Counted from the stretch's first letter, positions 41,176-54,374 are shown. The stretch: 64,000 nucleotides of DNA from Trissonchulus latispiculum (GCA_030248195.1 JASAND010020705.1:41922-105921), one strand, 5' to 3'. Numbers and translations: made by a program. Notes: generated by a model not told the origin, from the sequence alone.

Positions 41176-44100
41176 ACTCCCCAGGGCTTACCGCCCGAGC
41201 TCCTGCGAGGGAACCCCGTAAGGAAAAGTCATTTAACGTTGAACGAAGAGAGATTTTAAATGAATTTTGATAAGGTCTCCAAAAGGGTAAAGAACAAAGA
41301 CAATACGTTAGGGCAATACAGAACAAGTAAAAACACGGAAGCAAATAGAAAAAAACAAAAACGCAAGTCAAGAACACGTTACTAAAAGCACCTAGGACCC
41401 GAGCCAGTATAAGAACACCAAGAATAAAAAGCAACAGAAAAATAATGGCGCGTGGACCATGCCATAAGAAAAAGCCACGGGGACAGGAGCGCCAGAGGGA
41501 CCCTCTGGTCGAAACGACCAGGTTAAAGAAACAAAAATCAGTAAAAACCAATCCCAGAAATTCAAAAACCCGGATGTCAGCTTCATATAGGGCAATTCAG
41601 CTAAGGTGCGGAGGTTACCTCCCGCTAAACTCAGGGATGCGCAGAATCTCGGCTGGGTGGGTTCAGGGTGCCTAAACCTCGCTGGACTAACTCAGTTCCA
41701 TTTGGCTCTTCTACAAAATTTTTGAGTAAAGTTATAAGAAAATAAGAATATACGTTTCCGGTGTTTCGCGCAAAGGAGGAGGCGAGCTTTAAATGGAGTC
41801 TTTAGAATAATAATTAAATAAAATTAAAAAGGGTTATGAAAGAACCCTTACCATGCTTAAGCATGTATAAAGAAGGACCAACAGGGTACGAAAGAAGTCC
41901 CCAAGTACCCCGCAGGTACCAAAATAATATAAATTTAAAGTAGGGAAAGGTTAGGAATTCTGAAGAAATAAAAGCGCGAAACACCAATTTAAGAATAAAG
42001 TTCCCTAAAGTAGTATAAAAAAAATTTTATAGATGAGCCTCCCAACCGCGCTGCAGGCCTTAATGGGGATAGGGGCATATATTTCGGGTGCTACTTTGGC
42101 GCACTGGTCTGGGGTAACAAAACTGACATCATTTCCTTCAAAGCAACCCGAATTTAGGGGGAAAACGTTGGGCCAACTAAAAGATATACGTACAAGATAA
42201 TTTTAAAACAAAAACGTGGCGGCATGATGTAAGGGAGTTCCAAAGGGACAAGAATTAAGATTTTTGAACCATATTACTGGATAGGGCCTGCGGCCAGAAA
42301 AACTAGTAAGAAACCCAATATAGAATATCCGTTAGATGAAAAGCGAAAAGAATTGAAGAAAATTAAACGAAATCCAAGTTTTTAGTAAAATTTTTGGTTA
42401 AGACTAACAACAAACATATATTACGCATAACATAAAACTATACAAAATACCCGGAATACAAAGAAATAGTTAAGAACTAAGCAGAACAGAATAAATTTAG
42501 GTAAAATTTTAAAGGTTAGCTTCAAGGAGTTAGTAGAAAAATTTTAAAGTAAGCTTCGAAAAGGTAAAAATTTAGTAATACGTATAATACGCAACCATCA
42601 ATAGTATATACCATAAAATACACATAGGCATAGGTAAACAACAAGGTATCAGTTAACAAACACATCAAAAAGCTATGTATATACATGAATATATACAAAA
42701 CTACGGTAAAATTCAAAACTGGCAGTTTCTGTCTTCTTTGGGCATAGCATATATGTACATGGGTAAGGGGGAAAGCATCCATTTCGCATTTGGCATAAGT
42801 CCAAGTATTGACCAAATCTTCATGGTGTAGAATGTCATAATAAGGGATCTTCATAATATGAAATGTCAAAATAGGGTGAAGGCATCATAATTGAGCAGTC
42901 ATATATTATATAGCAGTCAAAATCAGGAATGTCAAATTTGAGCAGATCATCATTAGGTATTTCAATATTGAGCAATAGTCGCATCCGGTTAAAGTCACAG
43001 CCAGGTAAAGTCCCAATTAGATAAAAGTGTCACATCCAGAGATATATATAGTCCAAATAGATCGCCCAGGGGAAATGAACGACGAGACAGGGGAAGGGAA
43101 ATAATAACCAATGGGGAAGGGAAATAATAACCAATGGGGAAGGGAAACGCATCCGCCGATAATAAAGGATTAAACATCCGCCGATAGTGGAAGGTAAAAC
43201 GTCCACCGAATTTAGGGTAGGAAACCACCGCCGTAAACTCCATGATGGAAGGAAACCGTACAAATGGGCACGAATTTTTACTGTATACTCGTAACGGGTA
43301 TACAAAGACCAAGGGAATGACCGGTTACCGGTCGTAAACGGGGCACATCGGTCCCATGCTGATCACTCGCGGGCTCGTACGCTCCAAGGAAAAACAACGG
43401 TTCTCAGCACCAGAAAAGGGTGGACATCTTCAGCCGGTAATGCCAACGCTCATGCGCCAGTTGCACCCGCCAGTGAAAGACCCACGAGGTAGGTGTAACA
43501 GGCTTAGGTCTAGCCCATCCCCAGGCCCATAAAAATCCATAAGTGAAGCCAGGAAAATAGCGCCAATATTTTAAAGGAAATCCGTCGCGAGCATCCTTTG
43601 GCCGAGGGTTCCCTCCCCCGGTTTCCGTTCCTTTGGCAACCAAAAGGATCCCACCAGACAAGGATCTCCGCACCAAGGATCTAAGCTGAAAGTCAGAGAA
43701 AAAAATGTGCAAAAACGATCAGAGGGTGAAAGCATGAAAAGTGAAAAAGATACACTTCGTACACAAAGAGGGGATGAACTACCTACTAACCTAGCTACGG
43801 AGAAACACACATACAGTTAGAACAATTATACAAGCACATACCCGAGCGCGCGTAAGTAACGCGCACTATTATAAATGGAGCAAAATGAGGGCCTTCCTGA
43901 CGGTTTGGACCAAAATAATGGGAATCCATTAAAGATAGGAAAAAGAAAGACCCCCTAGGTAGATTTGAAGAGAAGTGAATGAAAGAAAATAAACTGCAAT
44001 TATGACCCCAATGAAAGGTCATAATGAGGGATTAAATAAGAGTAATGGATTCTATTAGGTGTAAAACGAAAACCCCAATTTAAGAATGAAACTAGAATAA

Positions 44101-44309
44101 TTCTAAGAAGACCCTTAAAATAGTTTAGACCCCACCCCCATAGGGGAAAGAAGTTGCAACAACCATAACAAATAAAGTGCTAACACCCAAAGACGTCACG
44201 GCAGGTAAAATCCTAGCTAACAATGAGGCCTCATAAAAAAGAGAAAATATAAGAGAGATGTGGAGACGTCTCCCAAGAACAAACAAAAGCCCAGATCCTA
44301 GGCGTTCTA

Positions 44310-44641
44310 GTGCCGCGATGGCCGAGTGGTTAAGGCGTTCGACTAAAGATCCGACGGTCCGAGGTTTGAATCCCCGCTGCCACAAGGTCTCAAACCCCCC
44401 GGGGAGGGGGGACACACATCTGGTCGCCGGGGGGCCCCCCCCCCCCCCCTGTCTATCCTTCACGGGTGGGAAGGGGGGCCCCCCCGGGGGGGGGGGAAGG
44501 GGGGCTGTGTGCGCGCGTGCCCGGGGGGGGCCCCCCCCTCCCCACAGGTGTCTCCCTCGCGTGGCCTCTCCCCGCCTTGGGGGGGGAACCCATAACCTTC
44601 TATAGGTTGGAGTTCTCTCTCCAGGGGTCACTTTACCTTTA
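44310..44641 (+). mobile_element. tRNA-Ser-derived SINE with G/C-run body
   Basis: Head GCCGCGATGGCCGAGTGG with A and B boxes (GGTTTGAATCC), tail CTTTACC repeats, and the perfect 13-bp duplication CCTAGGCGTTCTA (44297-44309, 44642-44654). Unlike the copy at 3817, the body carries long G and C runs. It lies between integrase and the 3' LTR of Gypsy-2. Confidence 0.9.
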
Positions 44642-44671
44642 CCTAGGCGTTCTATATCAGCTTTAGGGAAC

Positions 44672-46200
44672 TTAAAGCTGAACAACGGGAAGTTTGACAG
44701 GCGCGTCTCCAAATGGCTTCAAGCGATTTATATTAACCACGGATGGGTCACCCAAGCCGTTGGTTGGGCCAATGCGATAATTCGTAAGCGAGATCTTTTC
44801 CAGAATCCGATACGGGCCATCATACTTCGGTCTTAGCTTCTTGCTAAGTCCAGCCGGCACGTTCTTGTTCTCCACGTTCAACATAACCAGGGACTCTGGT
44901 TTGTATTCTACTGGTGTGGCTTTCTTATCATACCGGACTTTGTTGATATTCGCTGCTTCCTGTAGCATTTCCCGTGCTATCCTCCAAGCTTCACCCAGAT
45001 GTGGCAACAACTGGTTTCGGACCTCATCATATGTCTCGACAGGGTCGTCGCCGTGGTTCTGGAAGAAATTATCCAAGGGGTACCGGTAATCCCGACCGGT
45101 CATCAGGAAATACGGGGTTTCCTGCGTAGAGCTGTGGACCGTGGCCCGATAGATGGAAAGGGCCCAAGGTGGGTAATCATCCCAATCCGTCTGATATCGG
45201 TCCACATATTTGGTAATCAGGCTTCGTAGCGTCCGGTTAAACCGTTCCACTACCCCGTTAGTCTGCGGATGATACGCTGTGGTCCGGAGGCGCTCCGACC
45301 CAGTCGCATCCACTTGAGCCGTCATGAAGGCTGACATGAAATTAGGGCCCTGATCCGTTAGCACGCGACCTGGGACGCCCCACCGGGCCACAAACCCATT
45401 GAGGTACCAGTAAGCCGTTGTTTCGGCCCGTTCATTTGGCATCGCGAAGGCTTCAGCATACCGAGTCAGGTAGTCGACAATACACAGGACACAGGTATTG
45501 CCTCGTTTGGTTTCCCGATGGGTGAAATGCATAACATCCATGGCTATCACCTGCAAGGGATATCGGACCACGACGGTATTTTGCATTGTTGCCTGATGAC
45601 GCCGTGGGCCGTGGTTAAATTTTGCGCAGGGTTTACACTGTGCAATATATTCCGCCAAATCCTGTGACATGCGAGGCCACCAATACTTGGATGCCAAAGT
45701 AGCATAAGCCGCCTTATGGGCCCGGTGTCCACCTGTCGTAAAATGTGTGTGGACCTCCTCGAGCAGCTTTTCGCGTTCGTCGCGTGGTACCACGAGCGTA
45801 GGGAACGATGAGCCTCGTCGCATACCTCGTTCGTCCAAATAGTCCCGATAAAGAACCCCATCTTTGATATTAAAAGACGACCTCAGTTTCGTCAAGACCA
45901 ATGCTTCCTGCTGGTTTTCCGGCAGTCGCTTCTGTTCTAGAAAATCCAATAGGACGGCAAATTCAGGTTCATCGCGAAGTTGCCGCTTCCAACTGAGCAC
46001 CGTTGGTGGGCCAGGTGGTGCTGCCGTCAAGGCATACACCTCAGGTGGATACATAACCTCCAGTGTTTCCTGTTCACTATCAACCGGCTCCTCTATTGGC
46101 CATAGACGCGACAGCGCATCTGGGACATGGTTTTCCCTGCCAACCAACTGGAGAGCTTTATGCTGCTTTTCGGTCCTTGAAAGGGTTTCATTCCCTTGAA
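44672..46200 (-). CDS. pol: Gypsy-2 RNaseH remnant and integrase
   Basis: The in-phase part begins with GRENHVPDALSRLWP, the end of gypsy RNaseH. Integrase follows: H-H-C-C finger (HTHFTTGGHRAHKAAY, CKPCAKF), catalytic core (MDVMHF, LTDQGPNF, then NGVVERFNRTL) and C-terminal YDGPYRIL module. The frame also extends upstream to ATG 46303 over gag DNA, which is an artefact of the deletion. Integrase sequence is far from that of Gypsy-1, so the two belong to different lineages. Confidence 0.9.
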
Positions 46201-47595
46201 CCCTTTTAGATGTTCTCCCAATTGCTTGGCCGTACCGTAAGAGGCAGCGGGTTCCGTCGCTGGCAGGTGATGAGCGGGTTGAGTCAGTCCAGGTGGTTCC
46301 CATCTGGACTCCGAAGGCGTATGGTTCTGCTGGGAGTATTGTCCTGAAGTCGCCAACCGCCGTACTGGTGGGGGAGGGGTGGGTTCCCTCGAAGGGGCCC
46401 GCCGTCGCGCTGGTTCCGCAGGCGGATTAGGCCGGGTCGGAGGTGGGGATTCCCAAGGATCATCCAAATCAATAAGTGGGGTCTCTTCTGGTTGCCTCTG
46501 CGGTCGTGAAAGCGGAGCATTGCTGGTGCTAAACATACGGTTAGTCCGTCGTCTACCCATCTGATAAGGGGGAGGCCCAGCATCTGGGTCATCCCGTGAA
46601 GTTGGCCAAAGTGCCAACATTTCCCTGCAAACCCGTGGAAAATTTTCCTCCAGTGCCTGCCACGTGACTGCTGGGAGTTCCGCCAGCCACTGCGTGAGCA
46701 AATCCCTGATAGCATAATATTCCGGTTCTGTAAACCGCCTCGGGTGGGCTGGTTGCACCATATCCTGCAAGGGGTTGGCCCTCCGAGCGGGTACCGCCGG
46801 TGGATTAGCCAAGGGAACCACCCATTTGTCCATTGGCCCCCGGGCTTTGCGGGCCTCTTTTTCTTTGGACCCTCCTTTAGCACCCTCCTGACCTCCTGAT
46901 TAGCTGTTGGGCTTATCAGGTTGATCTGCACCCCGAGTTCGTCGCGGGGGGGTAGTCGGTTCCGGGTCCCGGCGAACCGGCTTGTCCACGAAAAATGTCC
47001 CTTCATCATCCCACAACAACCCACCAGATGGGGACTGAGACCAATGCTGGCTTTGGCGCCTTCGGAGAAGGCTACTCTCCGATCCCAGTCGAGGCCGTTG
47101 ATATTCCTGTTGTAGGCCCTGTTCTATATCATCTACGATTTGCTTCAGCCCTCGCCAGTCGGAGAATTCAGAAATCGGGGGCGGTCCTCGGTTTTGCTGG
47201 TACAGGCGGCTTGCCAGCCCATGTCCAATATGCTGTAGCTGGGCTTTTAAAGCTTCCAACTGCTCCTTAGTCTGTGCCTCCAGGGTACCTAGAGGAACAG
47301 GCTCCTTCTGTCCCCCTTGAGACTCAGTCCCAGCTCCAATTTCGTCCGCCGATTTCGATGCGCCCCCTATCTTGGAGGGTTCCTCCTCTTCTTCCTCCTC
47401 CGGTGCTGTATCCGCTGGTTTAGGGTCCTTTGATCTAGTGACCGGAGGTCGGTAGCCGCCTGGATTCACGGCATGGCCTTGACTTGACGCTCCCCTCCCG
47501 GCACTGGTGGTCGACACCAGGCGGGTTCGCCTGGTTTCTGCAGACGACGTTCCCTTTTTGGTAGGGTCCTCAGAATTTTCGGTCGGTTTTGGCAT
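46191..47595 (-). pseudogene. gag: Gypsy-2 gag, single in-frame stop
   Basis: ATG at 47595 opens a frame that meets TAA at 46902-46900; the same frame continues to 46093. The product is charged and Pro/Glu-rich, with an acidic EEEEEEE run, a helical EAQTKEQLEALKAQLQHI segment and a PPTRPNPPAEPARRRAPS tract. No zinc knuckle is visible, so the gag C-terminus may be lost with the deletion. From about 46190 the frame reads integrase DNA out of phase, marking the junction. Confidence 0.75.
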
Positions 47596-48178
47596 ATTCA
47601 GAAATGATTGAGATCAAAAGAACCACGGGCAAAATATATACGTATAAAAAGGATAAGGTATCTTACGTCAAGTAAGGATACGGGTCTCTAGAAAAAATTT
47701 TATGATTAAACCTAAAAATAAGGGGTTTAGCAAATTATACAAACAAAATTCAAGCAAGATTAAAATGATTCTGACCAACTGGTATTAAAATGGTTGGTTA
47801 AAAAAAACACAATCACGAAAAAATTACGCCCGGAAAAATACACAAAATACCCTGATTAGGAAAATAAACCGCGCAAAAGGGCGCCACAAAATACAGAAAA
47901 CCACACAAAACCCCGGGCAAATATACTAGAAAAGTACGTGTAATGGGTCAGAGCGCAGGTAGTAGGCGCAATAAACCCGCATACAATATACACAAGTCAC
48001 AAAAATCACAGCTGTACCCCCAACAATACTACTAGGGTAGCCACAAAAAAAATCACAAAATACGTACAAAAATTCGCAGAAATTGGTCCCCACAATACGT
48101 ACAAACACACAAGAAAACTGGAGGAAAAGCAAGAAAAATTTTTCAAAAATTGTTAAGAGGTCGGGACTGGCAGCCTAA

Positions 48179-49143
48179 TGTAATGCTAGTAGAAGGCAAC
48201 CTGACTACTAAGCACTACGGGTGGGTACTGCGCGCTAGGAAACAGCAGACCTGAAGGAGATGTTGTTCCAGTCGACCTGTAGCAACAACCTCGCCTAACC
48301 TCTGGAACAACAGTGACCCTAACTCAGACAGAATTACAAAACAACACCACAAAGTTACGCTCAACCTAGACTCAGACTACCAGATTTTTCTATCTACCTA
48401 ACTGCCTACCGAACAGTAAAAGCTAAAACCTAATCTACAAATATTTGGAGACCATCTTTAATTTTAAACCTAACTAAAAATACTTTCACAAAATTCTAAG
48501 CAAGTTACCAAAATACAAAACCACAGTTATAATTAGAACAGGAACTTGGCAACTTACTAAATTACCAACATTCAAATATTCCCATGGAGAAAGAGACCAT
48601 AAATACATGCACAGCAAATAATCTGTCAGAGGGGCTGATCTGGCCGGAACGACCAGATCGGGGGACGGTTATAAATAGAGTTAGGGGAAATCCAAGCAGT
48701 ACAAACGCAGACAGTAGAATAGACAGAAACTAGGGATCCTAGACAGATGGGACTGAAGTAAAAGAAAACTAAGGGAGAAAACTCGTGTATACCAAAAATA
48801 CGTATATATAAAACTCCACTAAAACCCAACCGATCCTTATGAAAGAAAAACTTATAACTGACTACTTTCTGTTCCTGCGTCAGACCACCCCCCTAAGTAA
48901 CCAATCAGCGCAGAGTATTGATTTTTGAGAGAAGCCTGGAAAGTTCTGATTGGATGGAGGTTCCTATCTAGTTTTGCTAAACGACAACGCCGCCTAGCGG
49001 CTAAATAAAAACACGTTACAAAAAGACTAGTTTAGGGAGAAATCTCACTCACATGAATTTCACACACACATTTCTTAACATTTTCAAAAATACACACACA
49101 TATATTTATACATCAGTCACACTAAAAATACCCACCCATTACA
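48179..49143 (-). repeat. Gypsy-2 5' LTR
   Basis: Near-identical to 40212-41175; on the minus strand it is followed by a GGCTGCCAGTCCCGACC stretch where a primer site is expected, though the primer is not identified. Confidence 0.9.
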
Positions 49144-49241
49144 CTAACGTATTAAATATAAGTTTTTGCTATTTTTAATTTTAGCTTTAGGCAAACTATC
49201 GTTAGCTATTTTTTTAATTTTAGCGTTTGGCAAGCCATCGG

Positions 49242-51405
49242 ATTTACCGTATATATGTCACGTACTATCAGCCTAATCGTTCAGGTTGCCTGGTTGTACG
49301 TACAAACAGCCTTAAAACAGATTGTACGTGCAACCAAAACTGTCACAGCAGGAGGTCTTCATCTATTATATATATACTTAGACGTTACGCATATGACATT
49401 TATGTAAATGTGTAATAGTAATTTATATATATGTTGGCACAATGAACTTCAAGTTAATTGCTCTTATTGACAGTGAAAATAATGGGGAGCAGAAGAATCC
49501 GCGTCCGGTTGGAGATCTCCTTCTTGCTGTGGTCGATGCTGTTGGACGATTATCCTTCCACGTGCTCCCTGGGGCGTTGACCAGCGTGCCAAATGGATTC
49601 TATTTCCCTGGGACACCAGTTGCACAAGTGGAACTGGTGTCGATCTTTGTCGCTCAGTTAACGGTGTAGCCACATAGTCATCCTTAATTTGCCCCCGAGC
49701 GAAGGGCAGCCATCTGTAGAATCAGCTGGTCAGTTCTTGGATCAGATGGCGTGGCCTTAGATCAGCCTCAACTCGCTAAGACTGGTGCTGGGTTATCTGT
49801 GACTACATCTGGGTTCCGAAGATCAGCTCATATGGCTCTGACCGTGCTCCAGGAATATGAAGAAGAAGAAGAAGACAGTGAAAATATATATAAATGAGGA
49901 ATTTTAGGGAGGGAACTGGGTATAAATCTCTTCTGTACGTGCATAAATTTTTAAGGAAGCTACGTACGTATATATATACTGCTTTAGCTTTTTCGCGTTT
50001 TCTGTATTAGTTTTCATTTTAATTTAATTTTCAATATAAAATTGTCCAATTTCAAGTTTATAAGCTAAAACAGTTGGTTGGTTGGTTTTGGTTGTAAGTA
50101 CAATCTGTTTTACGGGGGGGCTACTAAAGGTATGCCCCGACTTTGTCCGATTGGCCGACGGCCTACTGGCGAGGATATAGAGCATGCGTGTGGTCAAAAA
50201 ATATCGGGTACTGAGATCTTAGCTGCCTTCCAGCCATGTGCAGCCGACGGGTTTATGTGCCCGACCCCCCATTTTTCGCAACTACCAACATAATTAATTA
50301 AAAATTTCTAATGTCTGCTGGGCCCAAGCTTCAAAGCTGCCATTCGCCAATATGATTTGGCACATATGTCCCTACCTGTAGAAAAATACTAGATGTCTGT
50401 ATCTTATCTGCATCTAGGGGAATTACTCTTCAAAGTTGAAGTTTCGGCAAAAATTTAAAAATTTTTGGCTAACGAAAGGAAAATTTTATTACTGGTGCGA
50501 GCTATAAGGCTGTAATTTGGCATAAACGGAGGCTCTATAGGAGTACTCATTTGTGCCAAATGGCAGGAAATTTTGCCGCGTGAAAAAATTTTTATATCAA
50601 CTTTAATCTTCAAAAATTTCCAAAAACGCCTTTTTTGGGGAATGGTACCCCAGAAATCAAAAAAATCAAATTTTTCAAATTAAAATTATTTGAGATATTT
50701 GAACTCAGCGAGGTCGAAAACACTCCCACAAAAGATTTCAGCTCGATTAGTGAAGGTTTGCGACTTCTATGGCTGCAGAAAGCCTCTACGCAGGATCCGA
50801 CAGACTGAAAATGGCGGTATCGGCAAGTTTTGAAGATTAAAGTTGACATAAAAATTTTTTCACGCGGCAGAATTTCCTGCTATTTGGCACAAATGAGTAC
50901 TCCTATAGTTCCTCCTTTTATGCCAAATTACTGCCTTATAGCTCGCACCAGTAATAAAATTTTCCTTTAGTTAGCCAAAAATTTTTAAATTTTTGCCGAA
51001 ACTTCAACTTTGAAGAGTAATTCCCTTAGATGCAGATAAGATACAGGCATCTAGTATTTTTCTTCAGGTAGGGACATATGTAACAAATCATTTTGGCGAA
51101 TGGCAGTTTTGAAGCTTGGGCCTAGCAGTCAGTAAAAATTTTTAATTAATTATGTTGGTAGTTGCGAAAAATGGGGGTCGGGCACATAAACGCGACGGCT
51201 GCACATGGGTGGAACGCAGCTAAGACCTCAGTACCCGATATTTTTTTGACCACACCCATGCTCTATATCCTCGCCAAAAAGTAGGTCAATCGGACAAAGT
51301 CGGGGCAAGTCGATTTTAGTAGCCCCCCCCCCTTAAGGCTGTTTGTACGTACAACCAGGCAGCCTGAACGATTAGGCTGATAGTACGTGACATATACGTA
51401 CTAGC
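49242..51405. mobile_element. 2.2-kb palindromic element
   Basis: 49250-49312 is the inverted complement of 51338-51400 (GTCACGTACTATCAGCC outermost), and 50090-50700 pairs with 50730-51340. Flanks ATAT are shared on both sides. The left arm is split by 49320-50085, which includes the GAA-tailed retroposon. No long ORF. The pairing is about 85-90% by eye. Confidence 0.85.
49482..49873 (+). mobile_element. GAA-tailed short retroposon
   Basis: About 392 bases, 3' tail of GAA repeats, perfect 13-bp duplication GACAGTGAAAATA (49469-49481, 49874-49886). Near-identical to the inverted copy at 31205-31602. No convincing pol III boxes were seen, so it may not be a standard SINE. Confidence 0.9.
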
Positions 51406-51589
51406 TTCATGGAAGAGCTTTCTCGGAAAAGTTAAAAAATTATCGAAACGAAGTATTAATCGGAAATCAGTTCTGATCTTATAAAGATGTATGGAATGTA
51501 TGCTGTTTGCTAGGATCTATTTTTATATTCCCTGAATCCACCCTTCGGCTCAAGCATACATTCCCGCTCACCCAGCTGCACAAAGTGTT

Positions 51590-52550
51590 ACTTTTTGTGC
51601 CAGTTTTCAAAGTTAAGTTTTTCAGCTTGGGTGAGTTGGGTTAGTTGACAAAAAGAAAGCGTGACCAGAGCGTATATACTGAGACTTGATCACATGCTAC
51701 AGTAGGTGCGAACTGCTAAGCGTAAAGATTTGATCGCACACTATATACATATCAGTTTTGCAGATCAACTAGCCCAGAGTCAGCTACGCGTGCAATGTCT
51801 GGGAAAGAAATTATTATTGCTACTGAGATGGGTAGGTGCTACTCTTTGCCCAAACTAAGGAATGGTCCTGTTTTGCAGACTACACCTCTACAAACTTGTC
51901 AAGGTTTACCCAATCTCAACAAATCAAAACACCACTTGGTGTCCGAGGGTGGGGCGACCCCCTGGTTTAGTTTTCTCCTCTCATAAAAATGTACTGTTTA
52001 ATCCTGTGGATTTTGAGGAAAATCGGCAGCTTCCCAGACAGAGGATCAGATCATAAGAAGTTACTCTTTTTACTCACCTAACTCACCCAAGCTGAGAAAG
52101 TGAAACTTTTTGCACAAGGCCCACAGCTTACCAACTAGAGGGTCAGATCGGGGGAGTAGAAGAATCCGCGTCCGGTTGGAGATCTCCTTCTTGCTGTGGT
52201 CGATGCTGCTGGTGATTATCCTTCCACGTGCTCCCTGGGGCGCCTGACCAACGCGCTAAATGGATTCTGCCTTTGCGGGGCATGACTATGGCTGGTGATA
52301 TCTTGGTCATCGGTCAGTCATTGGTTATGTCGGAGAGCAATTCACAGAACTTAAATTATGCTGCCGAGTCGCTGGACCTAACGCACTCATCCGCGCTACT
52401 TTGGCATCCCAGCGGCGAAGACGTGTGCTGGATTGTGGATTGATGGCTCCCTGTATGGACTATCCACAGCTTACCAACTAGAGGATCAAATCGCAAGAAG
52501 TAGCACTTTCTGCTCACTCAACTCACACAAGCTGAGAAAGTGAAACTTGA
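51590..52550. repeat. Region of related direct and inverted repeats
   Basis: AAGCTGAGAAAGTGAAACTT with its 'actcacctaactcac' lead occurs at 52054-52107 and 52493-52548, and inverted at about 51585-51640. 'ccacagcttaccaactagag' occurs at 52121 and 52459. A 5' fragment of the GAA-tailed retroposon (52151-52274) sits between them. No gene is supported. Confidence 0.6.
52151..52274 (+). mobile_element. GAA-tailed retroposon, 5' fragment
   Basis: Matches the first 120 bases of 49482-49873 with minor differences, then diverges; no tail. Confidence 0.8.
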
Positions 52551-52559
52551 AACATCCAT

Positions 52560-53960
52560 AACAAAACCTAACCATGATGGCACTGTAACTGTAGCTATGT
52601 TCTGAACTCTGTTTAAGTGCCTTTATACCTTTTATCTTCTCATTTTAAATGCCATCATAATGTACTTTGTTACTTTCTGTGTAGAATTACTGATTAACTT
52701 TCCTCGCTCGTTTTGACTAACTTAGACTTCTCTGAATTTCTGTTCTTTTGGGGTAGTCTAAACATCTGTCTCCTTCCCTCTAACCTTTAGCTTCTATAGT
52801 AGCAAGGGGGGTCTCTTTAATTAACTTTCTTCCTAGAATACTTTCACAAAATAGTCTAGTGTCAAACATTAGTGACCTGTATGTACGTCAGCTTTATACC
52901 TATATACCTTGTATATATATGAGTGTGTTTAAAGTATATATATAGTCTCAGTTAGACGTGTGCTATTATCGTGTATGCAATGTTGGTTGAATGTAGAGCG
53001 GTGCTGTAAAGCCCCCTCTGGGGCCAAGCGGAGTCTGTATGTAGGTTTTTTTATTTTGTTTTGGCTGCGTTACTATTGAGAAGCTGGCTTTAAAAATTCT
53101 GAAGTCAGTCTGTTAATAAAGTGGATCTTGAGTAGTCGGTTGTTTGGTTTACTGCTAACGCGTAGGTTCACTTTAACAGTTAGTTTTCTCTCTCTGCCAA
53201 ACGCGCGACTTTGAAGACTTGTGTGCCTTACGATTCTTGGGGACATTGCCGCTATCTGTGGGGATTCAGTCAAGTTCACTGGGGACTCAACTTCACTCGT
53301 GGGGATATCACTACCTCGCTTTTGGGGACTACAGCAACTTCGTGGGGAGATCACACTGTCTCTGGACCGACTTCTGTGTTGGGGATCGCTTCAATATCAA
53401 AGATTGTTTGGAAGGTAAGATCATCCAGGTTATAGGGAGCAGATAAACATTTATTGACAGAGTTTGGTACTACTGTCACAGCACAAAACAATCGAGACTG
53501 GACACAAACTGTAGATTTAGGGGGAATTCTGTACTGGGGCTCATCCTTCCATCTTAGAGAGTTTTGTGGAAGCTATAGGAATTTTTGTAATTTTTTACAA
53601 GAGCGATCCTGTGATGCCAGTTTCCCGTGGAGTGTTTCGTAATTTTTAGACTGCTGTATACAATTTCTGCCCATTCAAATAGTAAAAATTACAAGAGTTT
53701 CCTGTAGTAAATCTTAAGAAATCTGTAGGTTTGCTTTTCACGTTTTCAGCAGTGCAAGACGAATCTTTAACCTTCTATTGACCTATATATATATATATAT
53801 ATATATATATCTAGAAAACCAGACAGAAGATGCCTTCTCCCAAAATGTTTCCGGCAGGGACTACATTTCACTCACATGTATATTGACTCCTACAATTTCT
53901 TCTGTTTAATGTGCCACTAGCAAAATGGGTTAACATGGGTAGGTAGTGTTTAAATAAGGT
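52560..53960 (+). other. Region without a supported gene; TATA and AATAAA signals
   Basis: A TATATATAG box near 52940, AATAAA near 53116 and a stretch with TGGGGA every 18-24 bases (53230-53355) hint at LTR or leader sequence, but I found no matching second copy. An AT dinucleotide run lies at 53784-53811. Confidence 0.3.
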
Positions 53961-54093
53961 AGTCATTTATTTTCACAGAGACAAGAAAATAACGCAAACT
54001 TGCAACGTATATAAGTGTATAAAATTATGCAAAAAATTAGTATATTCATATCAATATATATAAGTATATTTATAAGGTAAATTTTTCTGGCAT

Positions 54094-54175
54094 GGGGGCC
54101 GTGGGGGCCGTTGGTGAACTCGGCCCCGGGAGCCGGTGGTTGGACCCAAATGAAGCGGCCCGTCCCCGGCCCCAA
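54094..54175. repeat. GGGGCCG-rich repeat block
   Basis: GGGGGCCGTGGGGGCCGTTGG at the left and CCCCGGCCCCAACGC at the right, partly inverted, with A/T-rich sequence around. A probable short relative of the GGGGCC-armed elements. Confidence 0.45.
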
Positions 54176-54374
54176 CGCTATACATGCAGTGGCAATTTTG
54201 AGAAAAACTTGTTTTCTGCAAAATCGCCTCAAAGATACAGCAATTTTGATCCGAAATTCTTAAAAAATCACTACTCTAAGCGTTACAAACTAGAGACTTA
54301 TATCTAAAAGCAAAGTTGGAGAGCACTTAAGTCTAAAATTAACATAATCGCTGTGCATAATTTTACACATATAG

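Larger units (their letters stand above)
40212..49143 (-). mobile_element. Gypsy-2: internally deleted Ty3/gypsy element
   Basis: LTRs 40212-41175 and 48179-49143 (964-965 bases, TG...CA, about 1% different) are flanked by the 4-bp duplication CTAA (40208-40211, 49144-49147). Transcription runs on the minus strand. Inside are gag (47595-46093) and integrase (46200-44672). Protease, RT and most of RNaseH are missing, so the copy could move only with help. About 3.1 kb between integrase and the 3' LTR has no supported ORF. Confidence 0.92.

Noticed and set aside
44310..44385. Functional tRNA-Ser gene
   Set aside because: No proper variable arm or intact anticodon stem, and it is the head of a SINE with tail and target duplication; the same holds at 4115-4187.
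52900..53440. Solo LTR
   Set aside because: TATA and AATAAA signals are present, but no TG...CA ends with a duplication and no second copy could be found.
53211..53446. Three overlapping ORFs with WG or GD periodicity
   Set aside because: All three frames are open because of a TGGGGA-spaced repeat; no frame is favoured.
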